IMG/VR virus record: IMGVR_UViG_3300017987_000122
Coordinates: 1 to 51,791 of that record
Length of the DNA stretch: 51,791 nt
Strand: one strand, 5' to 3'
Source: a virus
Part shown: positions 45,105-51,791 of the stretch, piece by piece
Layout: the number at the start of each line of letters is the position of its first letter
Numbering within the stretch: the first letter of the stretch is position 1
Translations under genes and position numbers: made by a program
Notes under the pieces: generated by a model
What the model saw: only the letters and a program-made list of their open reading frames with translations
What the model was told of the DNA's origin: nothing
Database searches by the model: none

Positions 45105-46450
45105 TATTTTCTCTCCAAAATTTTTTCATATAAAGCTGACATAAAAAAACGGCTGTTTATTTTCTTTCCTCTGAGTAAATCCACTATATCAAAATCTACA
45201 GTTTTATCAGAGCAGAGATCGATAAACATTTTAGGCTTCTTCTGCTTAGGGCTGATGATCCGATCTTCACTTTGAGATCTGAGATCCCAGGAAAATTCAT
45301 TACTATAATATATGGCTGTATCTGCTATGCTCATATCTATACCTGTTCTCATACTTTTAATAGTCATACAGCAGATCTGAAGAGAAGGATCCTTAAAAAA
45401 TATTTCTCTCTTTCTTTTTCTTTCTTCTATTGGATCTTCTCCAAAAATTGTAAGGGCTGGTACATCATGATAAGTAAGATACCTGGATACTTCCCTTATC
45501 TCATGTAGGTATTTAAACCATACCAGGATCTTCTGGTTAGGATACTCAAACTTTACCAGCTCCAGAAGTAGCTTCATTTTTTCCCTACTATGCCAGCTAT
45601 CCATTTTAAGATTAGAGCCGCCAGCTATCTTATGCATAAACATTACTTTTACTGGAGCATACTTAGTACTAATACCATCAGCTTCAAAATTTTCTTTCAT
45701 CTGATAATAAGCCTTCATCTGTTTTTTAGTGGTAGGTACTTTCAGCTTCTGGTAAAACTTCTTAGATCCTACTCCAGCTTCTTCTCTGGTGAGAGTAAAA
45801 GCTTCTCTTCTGATCTCCTTATAAATTTTGGTTTTTAATTTTGGTTTTATGTACCACTTATAGCCGCTGTAATCTTTATTAAAATAATGCTCTCTGTAGC
45901 TCCAGTAATTATTACAGCTCATAAAGGATCCATAATAAAACATCATCTGATTAAAATACTGAAGAGCAGATTCTGGAGCTGGATTACCACATAGTATGTA
46001 TCTATAAGAAGTTAAACTAAAATTTCTGAGAAGGTATTTACTGATGTTAGCTTTAGGATTAGCCATGTAGATAGATTCATCAGCTACTATAGCTCCCCAT
46101 GTATATAAATGAAGCTCCAGTCGCTCAGCTGATTCATAGTTACATATTACATATCTGTATTCATATTGAAGATCTTCTTCTTTCTGCTTTCTGGTTCCCT
46201 GTACTACCAGATAATCTATGATACCTTCTTCTTCCAGCTCAAAGCCCCATGTATACTTTACTGAGTTAGGGCATAGAATAAGTATAGGAGCTTTTTTAAA
46301 TTCTGGTTCTGATTCTAAAAAGCGGATCATAGTAAGAGTTTTCCCTAGTCTCATCTCCATAAATAAAGCTCCACCATATCCCTTCTTCCTATTTTCCTGG
46401 AGATAAGTAACAGCTTTTTGCTGATGGATCATAAGGCTTCTTTTTTCCAT
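45104..46450 (-). CDS. SNF2-like DEAD/DEXH helicase
   Basis: This is a 448-residue protein. Motif I is GGALFMEMRLGKTLTMIRFL near residue 30, motif II IVADESIYMANP near 125 (DES in place of DEAD), motif III-like YILCGNPAPES, motif V MRTGIDMSIADTAIYY, and motif VI SQSEDRIISPKQK near 410. This is the two-RecA-domain SNF2 arrangement of phage helicases. It lacks extra chromatin domains. It is the first gene after control region B; no strong ribosome site is seen before the ATG at 46450, so initiation may be unusual or the leader short. Probably a replication/recombination translocase. Confidence 0.85.
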   Translation of the reverse strand: MEKRSLMIHQQKAVTYLQENRKKGYGGALFMEMRLGKTLTMIRFLESEPEFKKAPILILCPNSVKYTWGFELEEEGIIDYLVVQGTRKQKEEDLQYEYRYVICNYESAERLELHLYTWGAIVADESIYMANPKANISKYLLRNFSLTSYRYILCGNPAPESALQYFNQMMFYYGSFMSCNNYWSYREHYFNKDYSGYKWYIKPKLKTKIYKEIRREAFTLTREEAGVGSKKFYQKLKVPTTKKQMKAYYQMKENFEADGISTKYAPVKVMFMHKIAGGSNLKMDSWHSREKMKLLLELVKFEYPNQKILVWFKYLHEIREVSRYLTYHDVPALTIFGEDPIEERKRKREIFFKDPSLQICCMTIKSMRTGIDMSIADTAIYYSNEFSWDLRSQSEDRIISPKQKKPKMFIDLCSDKTVDFDIVDLLRGKKINSRFFMSALYEKILERK

Positions 46451-46513
46451 GTTTAAAATTTACCATTTTAAAAGGGAAAAACAAAAGAAATTAATGAAAA
46501 TAAAACAGCTATC

Positions 46514-46706
46514 ATTTTAATCCATTATAAATCATTATGTTACAAATTATAATAATTGAATTATAATGAGGGTATTTTAAAATCTGTTTAGCACATATAT
46601 AATTTCTTAAAAAATACAGATAAAATAATTCTCTTAAAAAGATATACCTTATATAAGAATTATTTTATATATGTATATAATAGACATATATATATATGCT
46701 AAACAG
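46514..46706 (-). promoter_or_regulatory. Control region B (shared blocks with region A)
   Basis: The gene-free gap 46451-46797. Block C ATTTTAATCCATT at 46514-46526, block B CTGTTTAGCACATATATAA at 46584-46602, and block A, TATATA-rich and ending GCTAAACAG, at 46666-46706. Same blocks and order as 22081-22334. Blocks A and B here form an inverted pair around an AT core with TATAAT-like hexamers. Likely promoter/operator of the replication operon; an origin function is possible. Confidence 0.75.
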
Positions 46707-46723
46707 AAATCGAATTTTAAAGG

Positions 46724-46794
46724 GGGAGAGCTGGTACTTATTTTTTATAAGGAAGAAGCCAGCAAACCTTATAATACTCTAAATACCAGCCCCA
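46724..46794 (-). terminator. Hairpin after glycosyltransferase gene
   Basis: GGGG...GCTGGTA pairs with TACCAGC-CCC, and an inner ATAAGG pairs with CCTTAT, forming a long imperfect hairpin just past the glycosyltransferase stop at 46798. A T-run is short. It probably ends the tail-gene transcript before control region B. Confidence 0.5.
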
Positions 46795-46797
46795 TTT

Positions 46798-47619
46798 TTA
46801 CTGTATATTTTCCTGTACTTTCTGCTTCCCAAAGCCCTGAGCATCTAACTGTTTTCCTATCAGCGGCATAATCAGTTTTCCCAGGTTAAATGGTATCTCT
46901 TCCAGCTTTTTTATTAGTGTAGGAATAAAAGATTTAGGGAGCTTGAGAGTAACTGTTTTGCTATTGGGATCTAAGGCTCCTTCATCAGCTCTTACTATAT
47001 GCTCTATTCCTGTTCCATGTAAAACTCTAATAGGAATATTATTTTCTTTAAGGTACAGACAGAATCCTATATCTTCAGGAGTAGTATCTGGCTTTCCATC
47101 AGATCTCTTATAAGGCATACATCTAAACCAGGAGCCTTCTAATTTTTCTATCAGCTTTCTGGAGATGATAAAAAATACAACTGAACACCAGTCTTCTTCT
47201 TCCAGGGTAAGATTTTGTACAGGATCTTTTAGTATGGGATCACCAGGAAATCCTTCTACAAATTTTCCAGCCGCCAGCTTTTCAAGATCTTCTTTAGCTC
47301 TGTAGGAACAGAAAATAATATCAAGATTTTCTTTCTGCATATATTCCCAGGCTGTAAGAAAATCAGCATTAGTAAACTTAGTATCTGAATCTACTCCTAA
47401 CAAAAAATCTGCTCCAGTATCTATACATAATTGCATGATATGATTTCTGGTTCTGGTTAGAGATGAGTTTTTAATGGCATGATGCTCAAAAGAAAATGAA
47501 TGGATGGAATTTAAAGCCTGTATACTTTGGCTAGTCTCTGGCTCTATATCTCTATAGAATGGTACAGCTGTCATAATTTTTACTGGCGGCTTAATTTGGT
47601 TTTTGGCTTCTTTATTCAT
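46798..47619 (-). CDS. GT2/GT-A fold glycosyltransferase
   Basis: This is a 273-residue protein. KIMTAVPFYRDIEPETSQSI starts the fold, NSSLTRTRNHIMQLCIDTGADFLLGVDSDTKFTNADFL contains the DxD metal/sugar-nucleotide motif, and PEDIGFCLYLKENNIPIRVLHGTGIEH fits the acceptor side. This resembles phage glycosyltransferases encoded beside tail genes. It has no membrane anchor. It may glycosylate a tail or head protein, or DNA, but no hydroxymethylating enzyme is present here. AAAGGAGAATCAA ribosome site. Confidence 0.8.
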   Translation of the reverse strand: MNKEAKNQIKPPVKIMTAVPFYRDIEPETSQSIQALNSIHSFSFEHHAIKNSSLTRTRNHIMQLCIDTGADFLLGVDSDTKFTNADFLTAWEYMQKENLDIIFCSYRAKEDLEKLAAGKFVEGFPGDPILKDPVQNLTLEEEDWCSVVFFIISRKLIEKLEGSWFRCMPYKRSDGKPDTTPEDIGFCLYLKENNIPIRVLHGTGIEHIVRADEGALDPNSKTVTLKLPKSFIPTLIKKLEEIPFNLGKLIMPLIGKQLDAQGFGKQKVQENIQ

Positions 47620-47653
47620 TTGATTCTCCTTTTTTTTGTTTTATGTTATGGTA

Positions 47654-48901
47654 CTAAAAATCAGTACCGTTAAAATAAGATAATATATCCCATCCAGTCC
47701 CCGCATCATGGTGTATAATAGTTACTGATTCAAAATTAGCTGTTAATGTTTTGCTAGGTGAGCCGTTTATAGATCCGCCAGTTATAATAACATTATTTGA
47801 AGCAGTAGTTTTAGTGATATGTAAAACTTTGCCTAGCCTTCCATATGTTGTAGGTAATGTTAATGTTAAATCGCCTACATTACTGTTAGCCGCAATATGA
47901 TCATCTTCATAGGTAATAGTATCACTGGTTACGCTTATAATTTCTCTTGATGTTTTAAATAATCCTTTTACTCTAAGGGTAACAGCATCTCCAGATACTT
48001 CTAGATCACCTACATCTATTTTATGTAAAGAAACATTATCTAGTATACATGAATCCCCACTATCTCCTGTAAAGGTAAAAATCAAATCATTTGTACCATA
48101 TATACCGTTAGCTGTTTTAAAAATATGTACCTTATTATCTCCCACTGTAGAATCAAGAGTTTCATTTAATGTAGTGTTAGTGTCAGACATAACCAGCCCT
48201 ACAGCACCTACATTAGTTTTAATGTCATATTCTATCATATACCATACATTATCTAACATTAATTGAGAGAATACTGAAGTACTTTGTTTTACTGTACCAC
48301 TACCTGAACTATATGTATACTTAGCTACCCATCCATAAGTACCATCATTAACTACAGATACATCATTAGCGGCAGTCCAATTTGTGCCACTTGTAAATGA
48401 ACCATTATTAATAATATTTGCTCCTGCATTATTACTATCCGCAATAACTACATCTCCCAGCACTCCAAAATCTTTAGGCTGTACATGTCCACTAGGGTTA
48501 TTAACTGTTATATCCGCTTGACTATTCCAATCATCTTCCATATCTACAGAACCATCTTTAAGGATCACATTAGAAATATTTGGGAGATTACTAAAAGCGG
48601 CATCTATAAGATCTAAGAGAGTCTGTAAATCTGTTCCACCAGAAAGCCCAGTAAAATAATTAAAGTTAGAATCATCCACCCCTATCAGCTGAGATCCTGA
48701 AGTAATACTTTCAGCTGATGTATGCTTAACACCATCATAAAATTTTAATCTTTCTTCTGAAGGAAAATGATACTGAGTAATATTATACTTCAAGATCATT
48801 TCATAAGCCCCATAGTTATATGTAGGCTCTCTTACTACATTCCCAGCTTCTATTAATGTTCTATTAGCATCATAGCCGATCTTTTGTAGTTCATCAGACA
48901 T
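47654..48901 (-). CDS. Tail appendage protein with CBM-like domain
   Basis: This is a 415-residue protein. The N-terminal ~130 residues look like a tail-attachment domain (NYGAYEMILKYNITQYHFPSEERLKFYDGV). The segment NIINNGSFTSGTNWTAANDVSVVNDG, then YMIEYDIKTNVGAVGLVMS and GDSCILDNVSLHKI, matches CBM4/9-type beta-sandwiches (NGSFxSGxxWT; ILDNVSL). The C-terminus LTLPTTYGRLGKVLHITKTTASNNVIITGG is a fibre-tip type beta domain. It likely binds host glycans. Parts (about 47680-48000 and 48460-48540) are richer in CpG than the rest. Ribosome site AAGGAGAAGTAAA. Confidence 0.75.
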   Translation of the reverse strand: MSDELQKIGYDANRTLIEAGNVVREPTYNYGAYEMILKYNITQYHFPSEERLKFYDGVKHTSAESITSGSQLIGVDDSNFNYFTGLSGGTDLQTLLDLIDAAFSNLPNISNVILKDGSVDMEDDWNSQADITVNNPSGHVQPKDFGVLGDVVIADSNNAGANIINNGSFTSGTNWTAANDVSVVNDGTYGWVAKYTYSSGSGTVKQSTSVFSQLMLDNVWYMIEYDIKTNVGAVGLVMSDTNTTLNETLDSTVGDNKVHIFKTANGIYGTNDLIFTFTGDSGDSCILDNVSLHKIDVGDLEVSGDAVTLRVKGLFKTSREIISVTSDTITYEDDHIAANSNVGDLTLTLPTTYGRLGKVLHITKTTASNNVIITGGSINGSPSKTLTANFESVTIIHHDAGTGWDILSYFNGTDF

Positions 48902-48915
48902 TATTTTACTTCTCC

Positions 48916-51791
48916 TTAATCACATGTAAAATCTCTAGTGCTTATTTGCCCAGCATCCTTCTCAGTTATAGATCCCCTGGTAGAAATTTGTCCAGCATCA
49001 TTTCTTTTCCCATTGGCATCAGTCCAGCCCGATATGTTTCTACTTCTTATTTCCAGAGCATCATTAAAGGGATCACAGTATGGGCCTAGCTTACCTAAAG
49101 GCTCTGTAACTAAAAGCCCGATCTCTACTACTCCTTCATAAAGATTAGGTTTTATAGATGTAATGAATCCCCTTACTTCCTGGTTATTAGTGTAGAAGTA
49201 ACTTTTAAAGCCTATATAATCCAGAAGCTCTAAAGCTCCAGATCCTGTAATTTGTTCTATGGTAGTTTTAAATTTAAATCTCCACATATCAAAAGCGAAA
49301 AAGTTTATAACCCATTCAGCTAATGTATTTATAGAGCTATCTTCATAGTGGTAAATAAACCCATCTTTTGAATCATCAAAAGGAAATCTGTTATTTAAAT
49401 TATAAAGCCTTCTGGAAGTTTTAAGTATCTGCTTAAGCTCTACATTATCTGCTTCTGTCTTAGAAACTTTTAAAGATCCATTCCATTTAGGCAAAGCTTC
49501 AGAAATTTCATGAGGCACATTATAATTATAGTTAATATCAAAATCCTGGTAAATGCTATTAGATCCCCTCAGCTTTATTCTGGTTACAGAATCTTTAATT
49601 ACTGAATCATCATTAAAGACTATAGAAGGATCTCCAGTAGCTTTTAAAGATTTAAGCTTTACATTATCATCAGCATCTAAAAAAGCACCAGCCCATAAAT
49701 TCCAAAGCAATTCATTTAATGTAGAAGCATCATCTAAAGCTTGAGTAAACTGCCGCCTAAAATTCCATGTAGATCTTTCATTACTAAATAAATCTGTTAT
49801 AGAAGAAGAGCTGTATTTTCCTGGATAAATTTTACTGATAATATCAGTAACTATAGGTTCAGCTAAATTATGTGGATAATCTCCTAAAGCTTTTCCTATA
49901 CATGATGTAAACATAGGGAGATCATCAGCTTCAAACTCATCAGTATAATAAATCATTGGGCTTTCTTGCCCTAGCTTTACCTGAAAAAGCCAGTATCTTT
50001 CCCCTTCTGTAGCCCATGCCTGTTCATTCCATTGGTTAGCTAGATCCAAATTTACAAAAAGTAGCTCCATGCCTTCTACATTATTCCAGCTTCCAGAGCC
50101 TTCAAATAATTTTGTAATATCAAAAATTTCTCTTCCCTGTAAAATTGGATCTTGAGTATAATCTACTCCTTCAGTAGCTACTACTAAAGCATCAGAGATA
50201 ACTTTATAAACTTCAAAGCTGTCATAAGTAGGGGGTGGAGTACCTTCTACTAAGGGCTGATGATAAAGTTTAATATTATCAGCTAAAAGCTCTCCACTCC
50301 ATGTACTACCATCCCAGGTAAACATTTTTCCAGGCCCAGGCCCATCAGATACATCAGCCCAGGCTTTATCTCCTGGCCTTAAATATGTAGCGTTAATATC
50401 ACCTAAATCAGTTTGGCCTCCAGGAGCACTACTCTGATGATCTACTTTATATGTAATGATATGATCATAGTTAGTAAGAAGGGTAGTATTAACTTCTCTA
50501 AAGCCGCCTTCAGTATTATTAAATGAGTCTGGCTTATTATTTATTCTCATTCTAAATTCTGAAGAAGGTGATAAAGGATTAGAAGTTATCTTAACTCCCA
50601 TCTGAGATCCTTCTATCTCTCTTTCCCATCCAGAATCTTCTATATATGCTGGGCTATTATCTTTCATTCTAAATCTTATAATAACTTTAAAACCAGCATT
50701 AGCTTCTCGCCAATCAAAAGTACCATCTGACAGCTCTCTAGTCTTACAGTAAAACTTACTGATAATATCAAAATCTACTACCAGCTTTACAGCTACATTC
50801 TCAGTAAGGTTAGCTGGTAATTGATTTCTAAGAATATTGAAATCAAAAGCATGTATAATACTGTTTTCCTGAAGATGATTAGTTAAACTTCTTCCAGTAT
50901 TAGGAGCATCAAAATTTATTTGAGCTGAGTAATAATTATTCTCTTTTTTTATTACTCCCTGATCTTTTATATAGCCACTATATCTAGGATTACTTATATC
51001 TCCAGAAGCCTTATATGTATACTCTTGGATTCTCCACGGGTTAGATACAGCCCCAGAGTTATGTATTAAAGCTTGCTCATGTTTATTATACTCTGAAGGG
51101 GGAGTAAGATTAAAATCATATATGCCTCCCCTGGCTCTATTTTGATTATCTGTATTTTGTACAGTATAACCTGTTATCTTCCCAAAAGTTTGAGATCTTA
51201 CAACATGTATAGATACATCCCCATTAGTATAATTAAGCGGCTTATATAAAAATATTCTTCCTGTATCAGCGGCTGAAACAGTATTGAGAGTAAGAGTATT
51301 TTTTTCTGAGTTAGCTATAAAATCTGTATAAGAAATAGGAATTAAATTTTTCTCATTATCTGAAAGCCTAAACATCTGAAGCTTAGTAAGATCTATTTCT
51401 TCTATTGTAATAGTACTATCCTCAGAATCTATAGAAGCAAAGCCGCCACATGTTTCATCATCTATCTGGAATTTATATATGTATCTGATAATATTAAATT
51501 TTAATATATCATTGGTATTAGGAGCATAACCCAGATCTATTACATTGGAAGGCACTGGTAAAGCTTTTTCCAGATTCAATATATACCAATCTCCAGAAGT
51601 AGTAATAGAGCTTATAGCTATTATCTCATCTATGTTACCATCATTAGTAGGGCTGTTAGAATCTGCTGTAACTTGTATGGAAAAATTCAGGGTATTGATA
51701 GCATTTATCTGATCAGAAGCAAATGTATATACAGGAGTTTTAGCCTCTGTACTTATAGCATTTTTTTTAATATAAATCTGAGTAGCATTAC
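48916..51791 (-). CDS. Large tail hub/tip-like protein, N-terminus cut by window edge
   Basis: The frame is open from the right window edge to TAA at 48916, at least 957 residues. A TTG at 51579 could be mistaken for a start, but the frame continues upstream (..WYILNLEKALPVPSN) with no stop. The C-terminal half (ISKIYPGKYSSSSITDLFSNERSTWNFRRQFTQALDDASTLNELLWNLWAGAFLDADDNVKLKSL; GFKSYFYTNNQEVRGFITSIKPNLYEG) has the look of a tail hub or host-specificity protein. A DISN-rich beta N-terminal region precedes it. Repeats near the end: DAGQISTRGSITEKDAGQISTR. Family assignment is by position and pattern. Confidence 0.7.
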   Translation of the reverse strand, partial: NATQIYIKKNAISTEAKTPVYTFASDQINAINTLNFSIQVTADSNSPTNDGNIDEIIAISSITTSGDWYILNLEKALPVPSNVIDLGYAPNTNDILKFNIIRYIYKFQIDDETCGGFASIDSEDSTITIEEIDLTKLQMFRLSDNEKNLIPISYTDFIANSEKNTLTLNTVSAADTGRIFLYKPLNYTNGDVSIHVVRSQTFGKITGYTVQNTDNQNRARGGIYDFNLTPPSEYNKHEQALIHNSGAVSNPWRIQEYTYKASGDISNPRYSGYIKDQGVIKKENNYYSAQINFDAPNTGRSLTNHLQENSIIHAFDFNILRNQLPANLTENVAVKLVVDFDIISKFYCKTRELSDGTFDWREANAGFKVIIRFRMKDNSPAYIEDSGWEREIEGSQMGVKITSNPLSPSSEFRMRINNKPDSFNNTEGGFREVNTTLLTNYDHIITYKVDHQSSAPGGQTDLGDINATYLRPGDKAWADVSDGPGPGKMFTWDGSTWSGELLADNIKLYHQPLVEGTPPPTYDSFEVYKVISDALVVATEGVDYTQDPILQGREIFDITKLFEGSGSWNNVEGMELLFVNLDLANQWNEQAWATEGERYWLFQVKLGQESPMIYYTDEFEADDLPMFTSCIGKALGDYPHNLAEPIVTDIISKIYPGKYSSSSITDLFSNERSTWNFRRQFTQALDDASTLNELLWNLWAGAFLDADDNVKLKSLKATGDPSIVFNDDSVIKDSVTRIKLRGSNSIYQDFDINYNYNVPHEISEALPKWNGSLKVSKTEADNVELKQILKTSRRLYNLNNRFPFDDSKDGFIYHYEDSSINTLAEWVINFFAFDMWRFKFKTTIEQITGSGALELLDYIGFKSYFYTNNQEVRGFITSIKPNLYEGVVEIGLLVTEPLGKLGPYCDPFNDALEIRSRNISGWTDANGKRNDAGQISTRGSITEKDAGQISTRDFTCD

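Noticed and set aside
51577-51579. TTG start for the last tail gene
   Set aside because: The frame stays open through the window edge with no stop and no ribosome site near the TTG; the gene is simply cut.
1-51791. Circular join of the two window edges into one gene
   Set aside because: Codon phase at position 1 (complete codon) does not match the phase of the open frame at 51791, so the two partial genes do not join directly in frame.
1-51791. tRNA genes or integrase/attachment site
   Set aside because: No cloverleaf with CCA-type acceptor and no tyrosine or serine recombinase motif was seen on either strand by eye.

Overview
The window is one contiguous, almost gap-free stretch of a tailed double-stranded DNA phage genome (class Caudoviricetes, siphovirus-like: tape measure, tube protein and no sheath seen). 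All genes read on the minus strand. There is no integrase, CI-like repressor, tRNA or CRISPR array that I can see, so I read it as a lytic or unclassified phage, probably from an environmental or metagenomic assembly. Base composition is AT-rich and CpG-poor. Ribosome binding sites are strong and uniform (AAGGAGCAG or AGGAGAA types), so the host uses Shine-Dalgarno initiation, but I cannot name it. Both edges cut tail genes: the gene at 1-1827 lacks its C-terminus and the gene at 48916-51791 lacks its N-terminus.

Layout, in the direction of transcription (right to left). 51.8-46.8 kb: tail hub-like protein, tail appendage with a CBM-like domain, and a GT2-type glycosyltransferase. 46.8-46.45 kb: control region B. 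46.45-35.9 kb: replication and recombination operon (SNF2 helicase, Cys-cluster miniproteins, RuvC-like resolvase, ParB-like protein, Cas4/RecB-type nuclease, Sak4-like ATPase, DUF669-like ssDNA-binding candidate, family A DNA polymerase, TOPRIM primase-helicase). 35.7-22.5 kb: accessory and lysis region of small genes under a repeated promoter module (M15 peptidase, DUF1353, ArdC-like antirestriction protein, Dam-type N6-adenine methyltransferase, Lar-like zinc ribbon, DUF1937-like and GT29 sialyltransferase-like proteins). 22.5-21.75 kb: terminator hairpins, control region A, promoter and a dense repeat array. 21.7-1 kb: packaging, head and tail operon (ParB-like, TerS, TerL, portal-MuF fusion, HK97 protease, major capsid, connectors, tail tube, signal-peptide protein, tail chaperone with a -1 frameshift, tape measure, small membrane protein, LamG and beta-helix tail proteins).

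What stands out. (1) I found no GCAGC or GCTGC anywhere on reading, while GCCGC/GCGGC is frequent and Ala-Ala pairs are written GCC-GCT or GCG-GCx. This looks like strong selection against a GCWGC restriction site, and it fits the ArdC, Lar and Dam-like genes. (2) Two intergenic regions 24 kb apart share three blocks in the same order, including an identical 19-mer. (3) A repeat array of GATGCATACAT iterons and ATACATATGTATA palindromes lies just upstream of the ParB-like gene. (4) Four intergenic regions carry the same promoter geometry. (5) Several genes too short for ordinary ORF calling are locked in place by TAATG or ATGA overlaps. (6) A start-less open frame between the tail chaperone and the tape measure is explained by programmed -1 frameshifting.
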